This document shows, piece after piece, positions 1-6,498 of a stretch of DNA of 31,234 bases. The notes under the pieces are model-generated. The model had not been told where the DNA came from. It ran no database searches and saw only the letters and a program-made list of their open reading frames with translations. The DNA is taken from NCBI GenBank assembly GCA_050697555.1, contig JBOHAD010000025.1, positions 1 through 31,234 of the forward strand, in the 5' to 3' direction. How positions within the stretch are numbered: the first letter of the stretch is position 1; every line of letters begins with the position of its first letter. A program made the translations under genes and the position numbers. The stretch is from DASQWP01 sp050697555 (GTDB lineage: Bacteria; Actinomycetota; Thermoleophilia; Gaiellales; Gaiellaceae).

Positions 1-1
1 C

Positions 2-277
2 ACTCGCTGGAAGCGGTCCTCGATCAAAGAGAAGAAGACAAAGACAGAGAGGAGACACGCGAGCTCACCCCGGCCTGAGCCGCCCACGATCAAGCCGACG
101 AGTTACACCACGTCCTGGGACTTGACTAGCGCGAGCGCGGAGACGGAGAAGACCGTGGACTTCTACCCGACCATGGACGAGGCCGAGGGCGCGCTCGCGG
201 AGTGCCTCACGGACAAGCCGGAGTGGGCGACCGTGCTTCGGGTGGAGCCGGTCGAGTTCGAGACGAGCCCGAACTAG
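2..277 (+). CDS. Hypothetical protein, 3' part only
   Basis: An open frame enters from the left edge and stops at TAG 275-277, giving 91 residues with no start inside the window that must be used. The first third is Lys/Arg-rich (IKEKKTKTERR), followed by a Pro-rich linker and an acidic, apparently folded end (VDFYPTMDEAEGALAECL ... ATVLRVEPVEFETSPN). I do not recognise a family. It ends 1 bp before the stop of the convergent zinc-ribbon gene. It lies beside a decayed gene and a tRNA, so it could belong to a degraded mobile segment, but nothing diagnostic is visible. That the frame is coding rests only on its openness and amino-acid composition. Confidence 0.4.
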   Translation, partial: TRWKRSSIKEKKTKTERRHASSPRPEPPTIKPTSYTTSWDLTSASAETEKTVDFYPTMDEAEGALAECLTDKPEWATVLRVEPVEFETSPN

Positions 278-278
278 A

Positions 279-674
279 TCAGGTCGCCTCCGTTGGTGCC
301 GGAGGCTTGCCTCCGATCGTGAAATCGTATCCGCAGTTCTTGCAGGTCGTCCTGCCCTTCTTCACGTCCTCTCCGCAATGCGGACACACGCGGCCTCGCC
401 GGCGGGTCATGAACCAGATGATCGAGAGGATGATGAAGCCGATGAACCAGAGGATGAAGATGAGCGTGACTCCGATCCCGGTGCCTACGTCGCTTGCTGC
501 GTTGAGCGTCTCTCGGCACTCCTCCTCTGTGAAGAAGCCTCCCTCTGTGCAGTCAGCGATTTCGGCTTGCGTCGCCTCGGGATTCGATGCAGCTCCGGCG
601 ATAGCCCAAATGAGCATGAGGACGCTGAAGATGACGATCGCCCACGTCATCTTTCGCCACCGCAACGGATTCAT
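279..674 (-). CDS. Small membrane protein with C-terminal zinc ribbon
   Basis: A 131-residue protein starting MNPLRWRKMTW. One hydrophobic segment lies at about residues 9-29 and a second at about 70-89, with an extracytoplasmic loop between them containing two Cys (ADCTEGG, EEECRE). The C-terminus carries two CxxC knuckles, CPHCGEDVKKG and CKNCGYDF, the pattern of a zinc-ribbon domain. A G-rich Shine-Dalgarno-like run (GGGGGGTGG) lies just upstream of ATG 674. The zinc ribbon suggests a cytosolic metal-binding or protein-contact module on a membrane anchor; the function is unknown. It is convergent with the ORF ending at 277. Confidence 0.75.
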   Translation of the reverse strand: MNPLRWRKMTWAIVIFSVLMLIWAIAGAASNPEATQAEIADCTEGGFFTEEECRETLNAASDVGTGIGVTLIFILWFIGFIILSIIWFMTRRRGRVCPHCGEDVKKGRTTCKNCGYDFTIGGKPPAPTEAT

Positions 675-756
675 ATGCCACCCCCCGATAGAAACGTCCG
701 TTACGAGAGAGCCAGCTCACAAGCGTTGGTGCCCGACCGCTCCATCCGCCTCCTGA

Positions 757-1194
757 ACCCGCTGTAGCCGCCCTAGCCGGGGGAACCTAGTTCGCTGGCC
801 GGAGACCGTCCTGGACCTTCCTGAACACGCAGGGCGCACCATTCCGGCGCGGGCGACCTGCCGCGTCGACGAGCTGGACGCCGAGCCCGAGCCGGAGCCT
901 CCGGCACGGCTCGAGTTCACGGACGAGCAGCTGCTTGAGGCGGTTGCCGCGGCACCGCAGTGGGAGGCCGAGCAGTTCCACCGTCCCGCCGATCCCGCCC
1001 CATGCGCGTGGGCGGTCACTTAGGTTCTGCGCCAGCGGCTCGGGTTCGACGAGCCCCCGAAGACGGAACACCGGCACCTGATGCAGGTCGTCGGCGGCCT
1101 CAGGCGTCTTGAGAAGGCCGGCCTCGTCGTCCAGGAGACGCGCTCCATGCACGGCGAGCGGCTCGCGAGCGACTGGCGGAGGGTGGAGTCCTGA
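757..1194 (+). pseudogene. Decayed gene, winged-helix-like C-terminus
   Basis: One reading frame is coding-like from about 781 (RWPETVLDLPEHAGRTIPAR) through an acidic region (FTDEQLLEAVAAAPQWEAE) to a TAG at 1021-1023. It then continues in the same frame to TGA 1192-1194, with LRQRLGFDEPPKTEHRHLM and VVGGLRRLEKAGLVVQE. The latter looks like the recognition helix and wing of a winged-helix DNA-binding domain ('LxxLEKAGLV'). No good start codon is seen and the frame is closed upstream by TGA 754-756. The simplest reading is a gene broken by a nonsense mutation that has also lost its 5' end. Its place next to tRNA-Gly fits a remnant of an integrated element. The family is not identified. Confidence 0.4.
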
Positions 1195-1285
1195 TGGCCC
1201 ACGCTGCGCGCCAGTTGTGCGCCAGTGAGCGCCCGATTCCAGCGGTTTCAGGCGGGTTCCAGCGGGATGAGCGACGGGCCGCAAC

Positions 1286-1302
1286 CCCGCTCGTAGAGCG
1301 GG
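1286..1302 (-). terminator. Hairpin downstream of tRNA-Gly
   Basis: CCCGCTC / GAGCGGG form a perfect 7-bp stem around a 3-nt loop, about 20 nt beyond the 3' end of the tRNA-Gly on its strand. There is no T-run, so terminator function is a guess from position and stem strength. Confidence 0.4.
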
Positions 1303-1322
1303 AATCGCCCTGTTAGAGCCGA

Positions 1323-1393
1323 AGCGGGCGAGGGGAGTCGAACCCCCGTAACCAGCTTGGAAGGCTGGGGCTCTACCATTGAGCTACGCCCGC
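1323..1393 (-). tRNA. tRNA-Gly (anticodon TCC)
   Basis: On the minus strand the acceptor stem GCGGGCG pairs with CGCCCGC. The D arm is GCTC/GAGC, the anticodon stem CCAGC/GCTGG with loop CTTCCAA (anticodon TCC), and the T arm has loop TTCGACT. The discriminator base is T and CCA is not encoded. The length of 71 nt is normal for tRNA-Gly. A possible -10 element, TATCGT, lies at 1405-1410. Confidence 0.95.
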
Positions 1394-1525
1394 GTTCGCG
1401 GCCAACGATAGCGAGTCACCGATGCGGGGGATACCGGCCGGCGTCCGAACCTCGGATCATGGGAGAAACGGATCGGCAACGGAGGCGGTGCGGTCACGCC
1501 CGGAGCAACGCGGGAGGTCGTGACC

Positions 1526-1915
1526 GTGCACAGGATCTACGAGCTCGTCGAGAGGGTGGACGAGCTCAGCCCTCGCAGAGGCGCCGTCCTCTACGGCGTC
1601 TTCATGACGCTCTGGATCGTCGGGTTCGCCGCGACCGAGCACCCGCTTCCCGCCGTCGTCGTGGTCGTGCTCCTGGTTCTGCCGGCCGCGGTGCACTTCG
1701 GGCTCGGCTACGTCGTGCGGGACTGGGGGGCCCTCTACCTGACCGCCGTGCCCGTCGTCGTCGCCGCGGCGGTAGGCGGGCTCCCCTCCTCTCTCTGGGC
1801 GGCCGTCGTGCTCCTGACCGCGTTCCCCGGCGCGCCTCTCGTCGCGCTGGGCGTGTGGGTGCGCGACTGGCTCGAGCGGCGCGACCCCTCCTACGTCGAT
1901 CCCTGGCTCATCTAA
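1526..1915 (+). CDS. Small multi-pass membrane protein
   Basis: About 129 residues. The N-terminal amphipathic part (HRIYELVERVDELSPRRGAV) precedes hydrophobic stretches VLYGVFMTLWIVGFAA, AVVVVVLLVLPAAVHFGLGY, LYLTAVPVVVAAAVGGL and LWAAVVLLTAFPGAPLVALG, so about four membrane segments. GTG 1526 is preferred over GTG 1520 because the strong GGGAGG at 1512-1517 sits 8 nt before it and only 2 nt before the earlier one. No family is recognised. It is followed 19 bp later by a small Cys-containing protein and then ctaG on the same strand. Confidence 0.65.
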   Translation: MHRIYELVERVDELSPRRGAVLYGVFMTLWIVGFAATEHPLPAVVVVVLLVLPAAVHFGLGYVVRDWGALYLTAVPVVVAAAVGGLPSSLWAAVVLLTAFPGAPLVALGVWVRDWLERRDPSYVDPWLI

Positions 1916-1934
1916 CCATCTACATTGACCGCGC

Positions 1935-2120
1935 ATGCGCGCGGTCGATTGCTGGTGTGGCCAGCTCGTCCAGGGTGAGGACGAGGACGAACTCGTGCGC
2001 CGCCTCGGCGAGCACGTGCGGGAGGCGCACGACGACGAGCACGACGAGACGGCTCTTCGGACGCGCGTGAGCGAGAGGGCGTACGAGCCGCCCACGGGGG
2101 ATCCGCCCTGGGCCTACTAG
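1935..2120 (+). CDS. Small acidic CxC protein (DUF1059-like)
   Basis: A 61-residue protein: MRAVDCWCGQLVQGEDEDEL then VRRLGEHVREAHDDEHDET. The pattern of an N-terminal CxCG, an acidic 'ExDEL' turn and a helix ending in HxxxxH resembles the small DUF1059-type proteins common in actinobacteria; this is a pattern match from memory, not an alignment. The Cys and His residues could bind a metal. It lies between a membrane protein and ctaG, all on the plus strand with short spacing, so co-transcription is plausible. Confidence 0.6.
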   Translation: MRAVDCWCGQLVQGEDEDELVRRLGEHVREAHDDEHDETALRTRVSERAYEPPTGDPPWAY

Positions 2121-2167
2121 CGCTCAGGGCCCCTACGAGCTGGTATCCCGCGTACGACGAGGTATTC

Positions 2168-2878
2168 GTGGTCGTCGTCGCGGCCCTCGTCTACGCGGTC
2201 GGGCTGCGGGTGTTCCCGGCCTCGCGCCGGCGGGTCGCCTCGTTCGCCGCCGGCCTCCTCGTCGTCCTCGCGGTCACGATCACGCCGCTCGGGACGCTCG
2301 CGCTCACGTACCACCTCTGGGCGCACCTCGTTCAGAACGTCGCCCTCGCCGAGTGGGCGCCCGCACTCTGCGTGGCGGGGCTCCCGCCTGCGATGACGGC
2401 CGAGCTCGGCCGCTACAGGCTCGTCCGGGTCCTCACGCGGCCGTACGTGGGGCTTCCGCTCTGGCTCATCACCTACGGGATCTGGCACATCCCGCCCGTC
2501 TACGACGCCGCGCTTCGGGGGCACTACCTCCTCCACCTCGAGCACGCCACGTACTTCACGGCCGGCGTCCTGCTCTGGTGGCCGATCTTCCACGAGCAGC
2601 CCTGGCGTCTGAGCGCGGGCGCCAAGTCCGCCTACCTCTTCCTCGCGTTCGTCCTGGCCAGCCCCCTCGGGCTCCTGCTCGCGCTGCTCCCCAGCCCGAT
2701 CTACGACTTCTACGTCGAGGCGCCGAGGATCTGGGGAATCTCCGCTCTCCAGGATCAGCAGATCGCGGGCGTGGCGATGGCCGTCAGCGAGGCGATCGTC
2801 TTCTTCGGCGTCTTCGCCTGGTTCTTCGTGCGCTTCATGGCCGAGGAAGAGGCGGGTTACAGTCAGCCGCATGCCTAG
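2168..2878 (+). CDS. ctaG: Cytochrome c oxidase assembly factor CtaG
   Basis: A 236-residue polytopic membrane protein of the CtaG (caa3-type) family, involved in assembly of the copper centre of haem-copper oxidases in Bacillus-type systems. Family features include TPLGTLALTYHLWAHLVQNV, WHIPPVYDAALR, LHLEHATYFTAGVLLWWPIF and DQQIAGVAMAVSEAIVFF. The His residues in the membrane-facing motifs are the expected metal ligands. GTG 2168 has GAGG at 2159-2162, 5 nt upstream. The frame stays open upstream and reads plausible residues (TSWYPAYDEV), so translation may begin earlier at a non-standard start. The stop overlaps the next gene by 8 bp. Its presence implies that the host has a terminal oxidase. 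Confidence 0.85.
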   Translation: MVVVAALVYAVGLRVFPASRRRVASFAAGLLVVLAVTITPLGTLALTYHLWAHLVQNVALAEWAPALCVAGLPPAMTAELGRYRLVRVLTRPYVGLPLWLITYGIWHIPPVYDAALRGHYLLHLEHATYFTAGVLLWWPIFHEQPWRLSAGAKSAYLFLAFVLASPLGLLLALLPSPIYDFYVEAPRIWGISALQDQQIAGVAMAVSEAIVFFGVFAWFFVRFMAEEEAGYSQPHA

Positions 2879-4910
2879 CGCCGCCGCGCGCGAGACCTTC
2901 GCCGCCCTCGCCGACGTGCTGATCCCCGCCGGCGGGGACATGCCGGCGGCGAGCGAGGTCGACGTCGGCGGCAAGTGGCTCGACCGCGCGCTCGGCGCGC
3001 GGCCCGACCTCGAGACGACGCTCGAGCGCGTGCTGGCGGACGCCGCCGGACGCGATCCGCCCGGGGAGGTGCGGCGCCTGCACGCGGAGGACGCCGAGGG
3101 CTTCGCCGCCCTCGCGCACCTCGCCGCGGGCGCATACACGATGCACGCGAAGGTGCGGAAGCGGCTCGGCTACCCCGGCCAGAAGTCGAGCCCGCCCCTC
3201 CCCGACGAGGCCGAGTACTACCTGGAGGACGGTCTCCTCGACCCCGTACTCGCTCTCGCGCCCTTCGGGAGGCAGGTGCCGGCCGAGCCCGGGCCGTCGC
3301 AACCGCAGCTCGCGAAGCCGCGCGGCGAGCGGCCGAACGTGCTCGTGATCGGTGCCGGCGCCGCCGGCTCGGTGGCGGCGAAGCATCTCGCCGAGGCGGG
3401 CTTCTCCGTCGTCTGCCTCGAGCAGGGCGGGTGGCGGAGCGCGGGCGAGTTCCCAGGCGACAAGCTCGAGTTCGAGCTCCTCGTCGAGCGCGACTGGAAC
3501 GCCGACCCGAACGTGCGCGGCCGGCCCGAGGACTACCCGACCGAGTGCTCGGAGTCGGACATCGCGCCGGTCATGTTCAACGCCGTCGGCGGCTCGACGA
3601 TCCACTTCGGCGCCCAGTGGGCGCGCATGCGGCCGGTGGACTTCAAGGTGCGGACGGCGGAGGGGGTCGGCGACGACTGGCCGGTCTCGTACGAGGAGAT
3701 GCTCCCCTTCTACGAGCGGATGGACGTCGAGATGGGGATCTCCGGGATGGCCGGCGACCCCGCCTACCCGCCGGGCGAGGCGCCTCCGTTGCCGCCGCTC
3801 CCGATCGGCAAGATCGGGCACAGGGCGGCGGAGGGCATGAACGAGCTCGGCTGGCACTGGTGGCCGGCCGCGCACGCGATTCCCTCCGAGCCGCGGGACA
3901 ACCAGGCGCAGTGCGCACGGCGCGGGACCTGCATGTTCGGCTGTCCGGAGGGGGCGAAGGGCTCGACCGACCTGACGCTCTGGCCGGATGCGCTCAGGGC
4001 TGGAGCGAAGCTCGTCACGGGCGCGCGCGTGCGCGAGATCACGACCAACGGGAAGGGTCTGGCGACGGGCGCACTCTGGATCGACCGCGAGGGCAAGGAG
4101 CAGCGGCAGGCGGCGGACGTCGTCGTGGTCGCCGCCAACGGGATCGGGACGCCGCGACTGCTCCTGTTGTCAGGGCTGGCGAACTCGTCCGGGCTCGTGG
4201 GGAGGCGGCTCATGCTCCACCCGTACATGAGCGTCCTCGGGATCTACGAGGAGGAGCTGGATAGCTGGCTCGGCCCCTGGGGCACGCCGCTCCTCTCGCT
4301 CCAGTTCGCCGACACGAACGAGGCGCGCGGATTCCCGCGCGGCGCGCAGTGGGACGTGATGCCGATCGGCGGGCCGCTGATGGCGCTCGCCCGCTACGAG
4401 GAGCTGCCCTTCGACGAGCGCTGGGGGGCGCGCTTCCACGAGCTTGCGCGCCGGACAGTGGGCCGTGCGTTCGACTGGGGGATCGGGATCGAGGACCTGC
4501 CCTCGGAGGAGAACTTCGTCGGGTTGGATGCGTCGCTCGCCGACGGAGACGGCATCCCGGCGCCGAAGGTCGTCTACCGGATCGACGAGGACGCGCGGCG
4601 CAACCTCGCGTGGCAGCTCGAGCGGGCGCGGGAGGCCCACGAGGCGGCGGGGGCCGTCGACACGATCGTCACCGACTGGTCGGCGTGGGGCTGGCACCTC
4701 CTCGGCACATGTCGCATGGGCGACGATCCGGCAACGTCCGTCGTCGACCGCTGGGGACGAGCGCACGACGTGCCGAACCTCTACGTCCTGGATGGGAGCG
4801 CCTTCGTCACGTCCGGCCCGCAGCCGCCGACGGCGACGATCGCTGCGAACGCGGCGCGCTGCACCGCGCACGCGATCGCGACCGCAGGGCAGCAGGTAGT
4901 CCCGGCGTGA
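2871..4910 (+). CDS. GMC-family flavoprotein fused to a subunit-3-like N-terminus
   Basis: A 679-residue two-part protein. Residues 1-150 (FAALADVLIPAGGDMPAASE ...) resemble the small subunit 3 of gluconate 2-dehydrogenase-type complexes, which is usually a separate gene. From about 155 a GMC oxidoreductase follows, with FAD-binding VLVIGAGAAGSVAAKHL (GxGxxG at 161-166) and an ADP-ribose acidic end (CLEQGG). It also has NAVGGSTIHFGAQWARM, a Cys-rich CARRGTCMFGCPEGAKGS segment and the C-terminal signature WHLLGTCRMG ... LYVLDGSAFVTSGPQPPTAT with the active-site His. GMC enzymes of this type oxidise alcohols or sugars with FAD; the substrate is not predictable. ATG 2871 overlaps the end of ctaG, and its TGA overlaps the GTG of the next gene. 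No Tat or Sec signal is obvious. Confidence 0.85.
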   Translation: MPSAAARETFAALADVLIPAGGDMPAASEVDVGGKWLDRALGARPDLETTLERVLADAAGRDPPGEVRRLHAEDAEGFAALAHLAAGAYTMHAKVRKRLGYPGQKSSPPLPDEAEYYLEDGLLDPVLALAPFGRQVPAEPGPSQPQLAKPRGERPNVLVIGAGAAGSVAAKHLAEAGFSVVCLEQGGWRSAGEFPGDKLEFELLVERDWNADPNVRGRPEDYPTECSESDIAPVMFNAVGGSTIHFGAQWARMRPVDFKVRTAEGVGDDWPVSYEEMLPFYERMDVEMGISGMAGDPAYPPGEAPPLPPLPIGKIGHRAAEGMNELGWHWWPAAHAIPSEPRDNQAQCARRGTCMFGCPEGAKGSTDLTLWPDALRAGAKLVTGARVREITTNGKGLATGALWIDREGKEQRQAADVVVVAANGIGTPRLLLLSGLANSSGLVGRRLMLHPYMSVLGIYEEELDSWLGPWGTPLLSLQFADTNEARGFPRGAQWDVMPIGGPLMALARYEELPFDERWGARFHELARRTVGRAFDWGIGIEDLPSEENFVGLDASLADGDGIPAPKVVYRIDEDARRNLAWQLERAREAHEAAGAVDTIVTDWSAWGWHLLGTCRMGDDPATSVVDRWGRAHDVPNLYVLDGSAFVTSGPQPPTATIAANAARCTAHAIATAGQQVVPA

Positions 4911-5473
4911 CGCGCTGTGCATGGGTGCCCGAGGGCGATCCGCTCTACGTCGCCTACCACGACGAGGAATGGGGCGTGCCGTCGCACCACGACCGCGATC
5001 TCTTCGAGCTGCTCGTCCTGGAGGGCGCGCAGGCCGGGCTCTCGTGGTCGACGATCCTGCGCAAGCGGGAGGGCTATCGCGCCGCGTTCGCCGGCTTCGA
5101 TGCGGACGTCGTTGCGGGGTTCGGCGAGGGCGACGTCGAGCGGCTGCTCAGGGACGCGGGCATCGTCCGCAACCGGCTGAAGATCGAGTCGGCGATCGCG
5201 AACGCGCAAGCGACGCTGGCCGTGCGGGAGGAGCTCGGGAGCCTCGACGCTCTCCTCTGGAGCGCCGTCGGCGGCGAGCCGCTCGTGAACCGGTGGCGCT
5301 CGCTCGGCGAGATCCCGGCCGAGACGGAGGAGTCGCGCGCGATGAGCAAGGAGCTCAAGCGGCGCGGCTTCCGCTTCGTCGGCCCGACGATCTGCTACGC
5401 GTTCATGCAGGCGGCGGGGCTGGTCAACGACCACGTCGTGGACTGCTTCCGCCACGACGAAGTCGGGGCGTAG
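4907..5473 (+). CDS. tag: DNA-3-methyladenine glycosylase I
   Basis: 188 residues, the usual length for TAG, the base-excision enzyme that removes 3-methyladenine from alkylated DNA. Seen in the sequence: the N-terminal TRCAWVPEGDPLYVAYHDEEWG with zinc-ligand Cys4 and His18, FELLVLEGAQAGLSWSTILR carrying the catalytic-region Glu, FVGPTICYAFMQA, and the C-terminal zinc ligands in NDHVVDCFRH. GTG 4907 is chosen because it gives Cys at residue 4 as in E. coli TAG and overlaps the preceding stop as GTGA, so translation is probably coupled to the GMC gene. It is convergent with the grd operon. Confidence 0.93.
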   Translation: MTRCAWVPEGDPLYVAYHDEEWGVPSHHDRDLFELLVLEGAQAGLSWSTILRKREGYRAAFAGFDADVVAGFGEGDVERLLRDAGIVRNRLKIESAIANAQATLAVREELGSLDALLWSAVGGEPLVNRWRSLGEIPAETEESRAMSKELKRRGFRFVGPTICYAFMQAAGLVNDHVVDCFRHDEVGA

Positions 5474-5540
5474 CAGTCGGGCCGGCCTCCGGGCCCGTGG
5501 CGGGCACGCCTCACGCACACTCTCGTCACGCTTCCGCGAC

Positions 5541-5650
5541 GGGGTCAGACCCCGCCCGGCCGCGCCTCTCGGAGGGCGAAGATGCAAGCAAAGCCGCTCC
5601 CGGCCGAGCATTCACGCTGGAGCGGCGCACCTACGGCCGGGTCAGACCCC
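5541..5650. repeat. REP-like element: two GGGTCAGACCC palindromes
   Basis: GGGGTCAGACCCC occurs at 5541-5553 and GGGTCAGACCCC again at 5639-5650. Each is a near-perfect palindrome centred on A. Between them GCCGCTCC (5593-5600) and GGAGCGGC (5619-5626) form an 8-bp stem with an 18-nt loop. The paired short palindromes around a hairpin look like a REP/BIME unit of the kind mobilised by RAYT transposases; no such transposase is in the window. It fills the gap between two convergent genes. Confidence 0.55.
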
Positions 5651-5667
5651 GTGACAAGAACGTCACG
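5650..5667. terminator. Hairpin between convergent tag and grdA
   Basis: CGTGAC / GTCACG pair as a 6-bp stem with loop AAGAAC, 33 nt past the grdA stop in the grdA direction and about 180 nt past tag. There is no T-run. With the neighbouring palindromes it may block read-through from both sides. Confidence 0.35.
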
Positions 5668-5699
5668 GAAGGCGCGCGAGTTTGCCCAGCGGCCGGCTC

Positions 5700-6164
5700 T
5701 CAGCCGCCGTCGCGGCCGGGGAAGCTCTTCACCGCCTCGCGCACCTGCTCGACGCCGAGCGTCATCTCGAGCAGCCCGACGTGCTCGTCGTAGACGTCGG
5801 CGTCGACCTGCTCCTTGACCTCCTCTTCGAGGATGTGAATGACGGGGAGTCCCAACTGAACTCCTGCCAGTGGACCCACGTAGGCCGGGTCGCCCAACGT
5901 CACCGTCTCGGCCGTGACCTCGAGCGACTCGAGATCCGCAGCGCCGAGCACGACGACGACGTTCTCGAGCCCGTGCTCGTCGGCCAGAGCCTTGATGCGG
6001 TCCTGGTTCTCCGGGTCCATGGCGCCCGCCGCCGTTCAGACGAAGCACTCCGTCTCGACGAAGACGACCTCGGCGCCCGCCGAGCGGACGCACTCGGCGA
6101 TCGCGGGCCCGGGCACGCCGTCCCGCTCGCCGAGCGCGATCACCTTCTTGCCGTCGAGCTTCAT
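5700..6164 (-). CDS. grdA: Glycine reductase complex selenoprotein A (GrdA)
   Basis: GrdA is the small selenoprotein that carries the carboxymethyl group from component B as a selenoether and delivers it to component C; it is re-reduced by thioredoxin. Read through the in-frame UGA at 6036-6038, the frame from ATG 6164 to TGA 5700-5702 gives 154 residues (family about 157). The start is MKLDGKKVIALGERDGVPGP. The redox centre is ECFVUTAAGAMDPENQ with Cys40 and Sec43 (CxxU), followed by GDPAYVGPLAGVQLGLPV and EVYDEHVGLLEMTLG, all typical of GrdA. A very strong Shine-Dalgarno (GGAGGAGGTGAGG) lies inside the end of the thioredoxin gene, and ATG overlaps its stop as ATGA. UGA is used both as Sec codon and as stop. 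Without Sec insertion only a false 106-residue ORF from ATG 6020 would be called. Confidence 0.96.
6012..6038 (-). promoter_or_regulatory. grdA Sec UGA codon and candidate SECIS hairpin
   Basis: UGA is at 6038-6036. Downstream CGGG (6028-6025) pairs with CCCG (6015-6012) around a 9-nt loop CGCCATGGA. Counting U of UGA as 1, the loop GG is at 21-22; in E. coli fdhF the essential loop GG is at 22-23. The stem is only 4 bp, so the structure is a candidate; the UGA itself is secure from the family alignment. Confidence 0.6.
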
Positions 6165-6496
6165 GCAGCCTCACCTCCTCCGTCGGTCGCGAGCTTCGCG
6201 AAGGCTCGCTCGATGTCGTCCTTGCTCACGTCGCCCGAGAGACGCTCGAGCTCCTTGCCGTCGCGCATGAGCACGTAGGTCGGCAGCCCGAAGACGCGCA
6301 GCTCTCGGCAGATGTCGCGATTCTCGGACGAGTTGACCTTGACGACGCGGACGGCGCCGCCGGCCTTCTCCTCCAGGTCGGCGATCGTCGGCATCATCGC
6401 CAGACAGGGCTGGCAGCGCGGTCCCCAGAAGTCGACGAGCACGCTGCCCTCGCCCGTCAGGTCCCTGAACGTCTCCACGGTGGCTTCGACCGGCAT
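6161..6496 (-). CDS. Dedicated thioredoxin of the grd operon
   Basis: A 111-residue thioredoxin fold (TVETFRDLTGEGSVLVDFWG, then VRVVKVNSSENRDICRELRV, the cis-Pro region FGLPTYVLMRDG and ELERLSGDVSKDDIERAFAK). The active site is GPRCQPC, with Cys28 and Cys31, instead of the WCGPC of the general thioredoxin encoded at 30355. Thioredoxins in clostridial grd operons also have altered active sites, so this one probably reduces the Cys-Sec bond of GrdA rather than serving general metabolism. The start ATG 6496 has AAAGGGG five nt upstream. It lies 2 bp after grdC and overlaps grdA by 4 bp. No thioredoxin reductase gene accompanies it in the window. Confidence 0.93.
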   Translation of the reverse strand: MPVEATVETFRDLTGEGSVLVDFWGPRCQPCLAMMPTIADLEEKAGGAVRVVKVNSSENRDICRELRVFGLPTYVLMRDGKELERLSGDVSKDDIERAFAKLATDGGGEAA

Positions 6497-6498
6497 GG

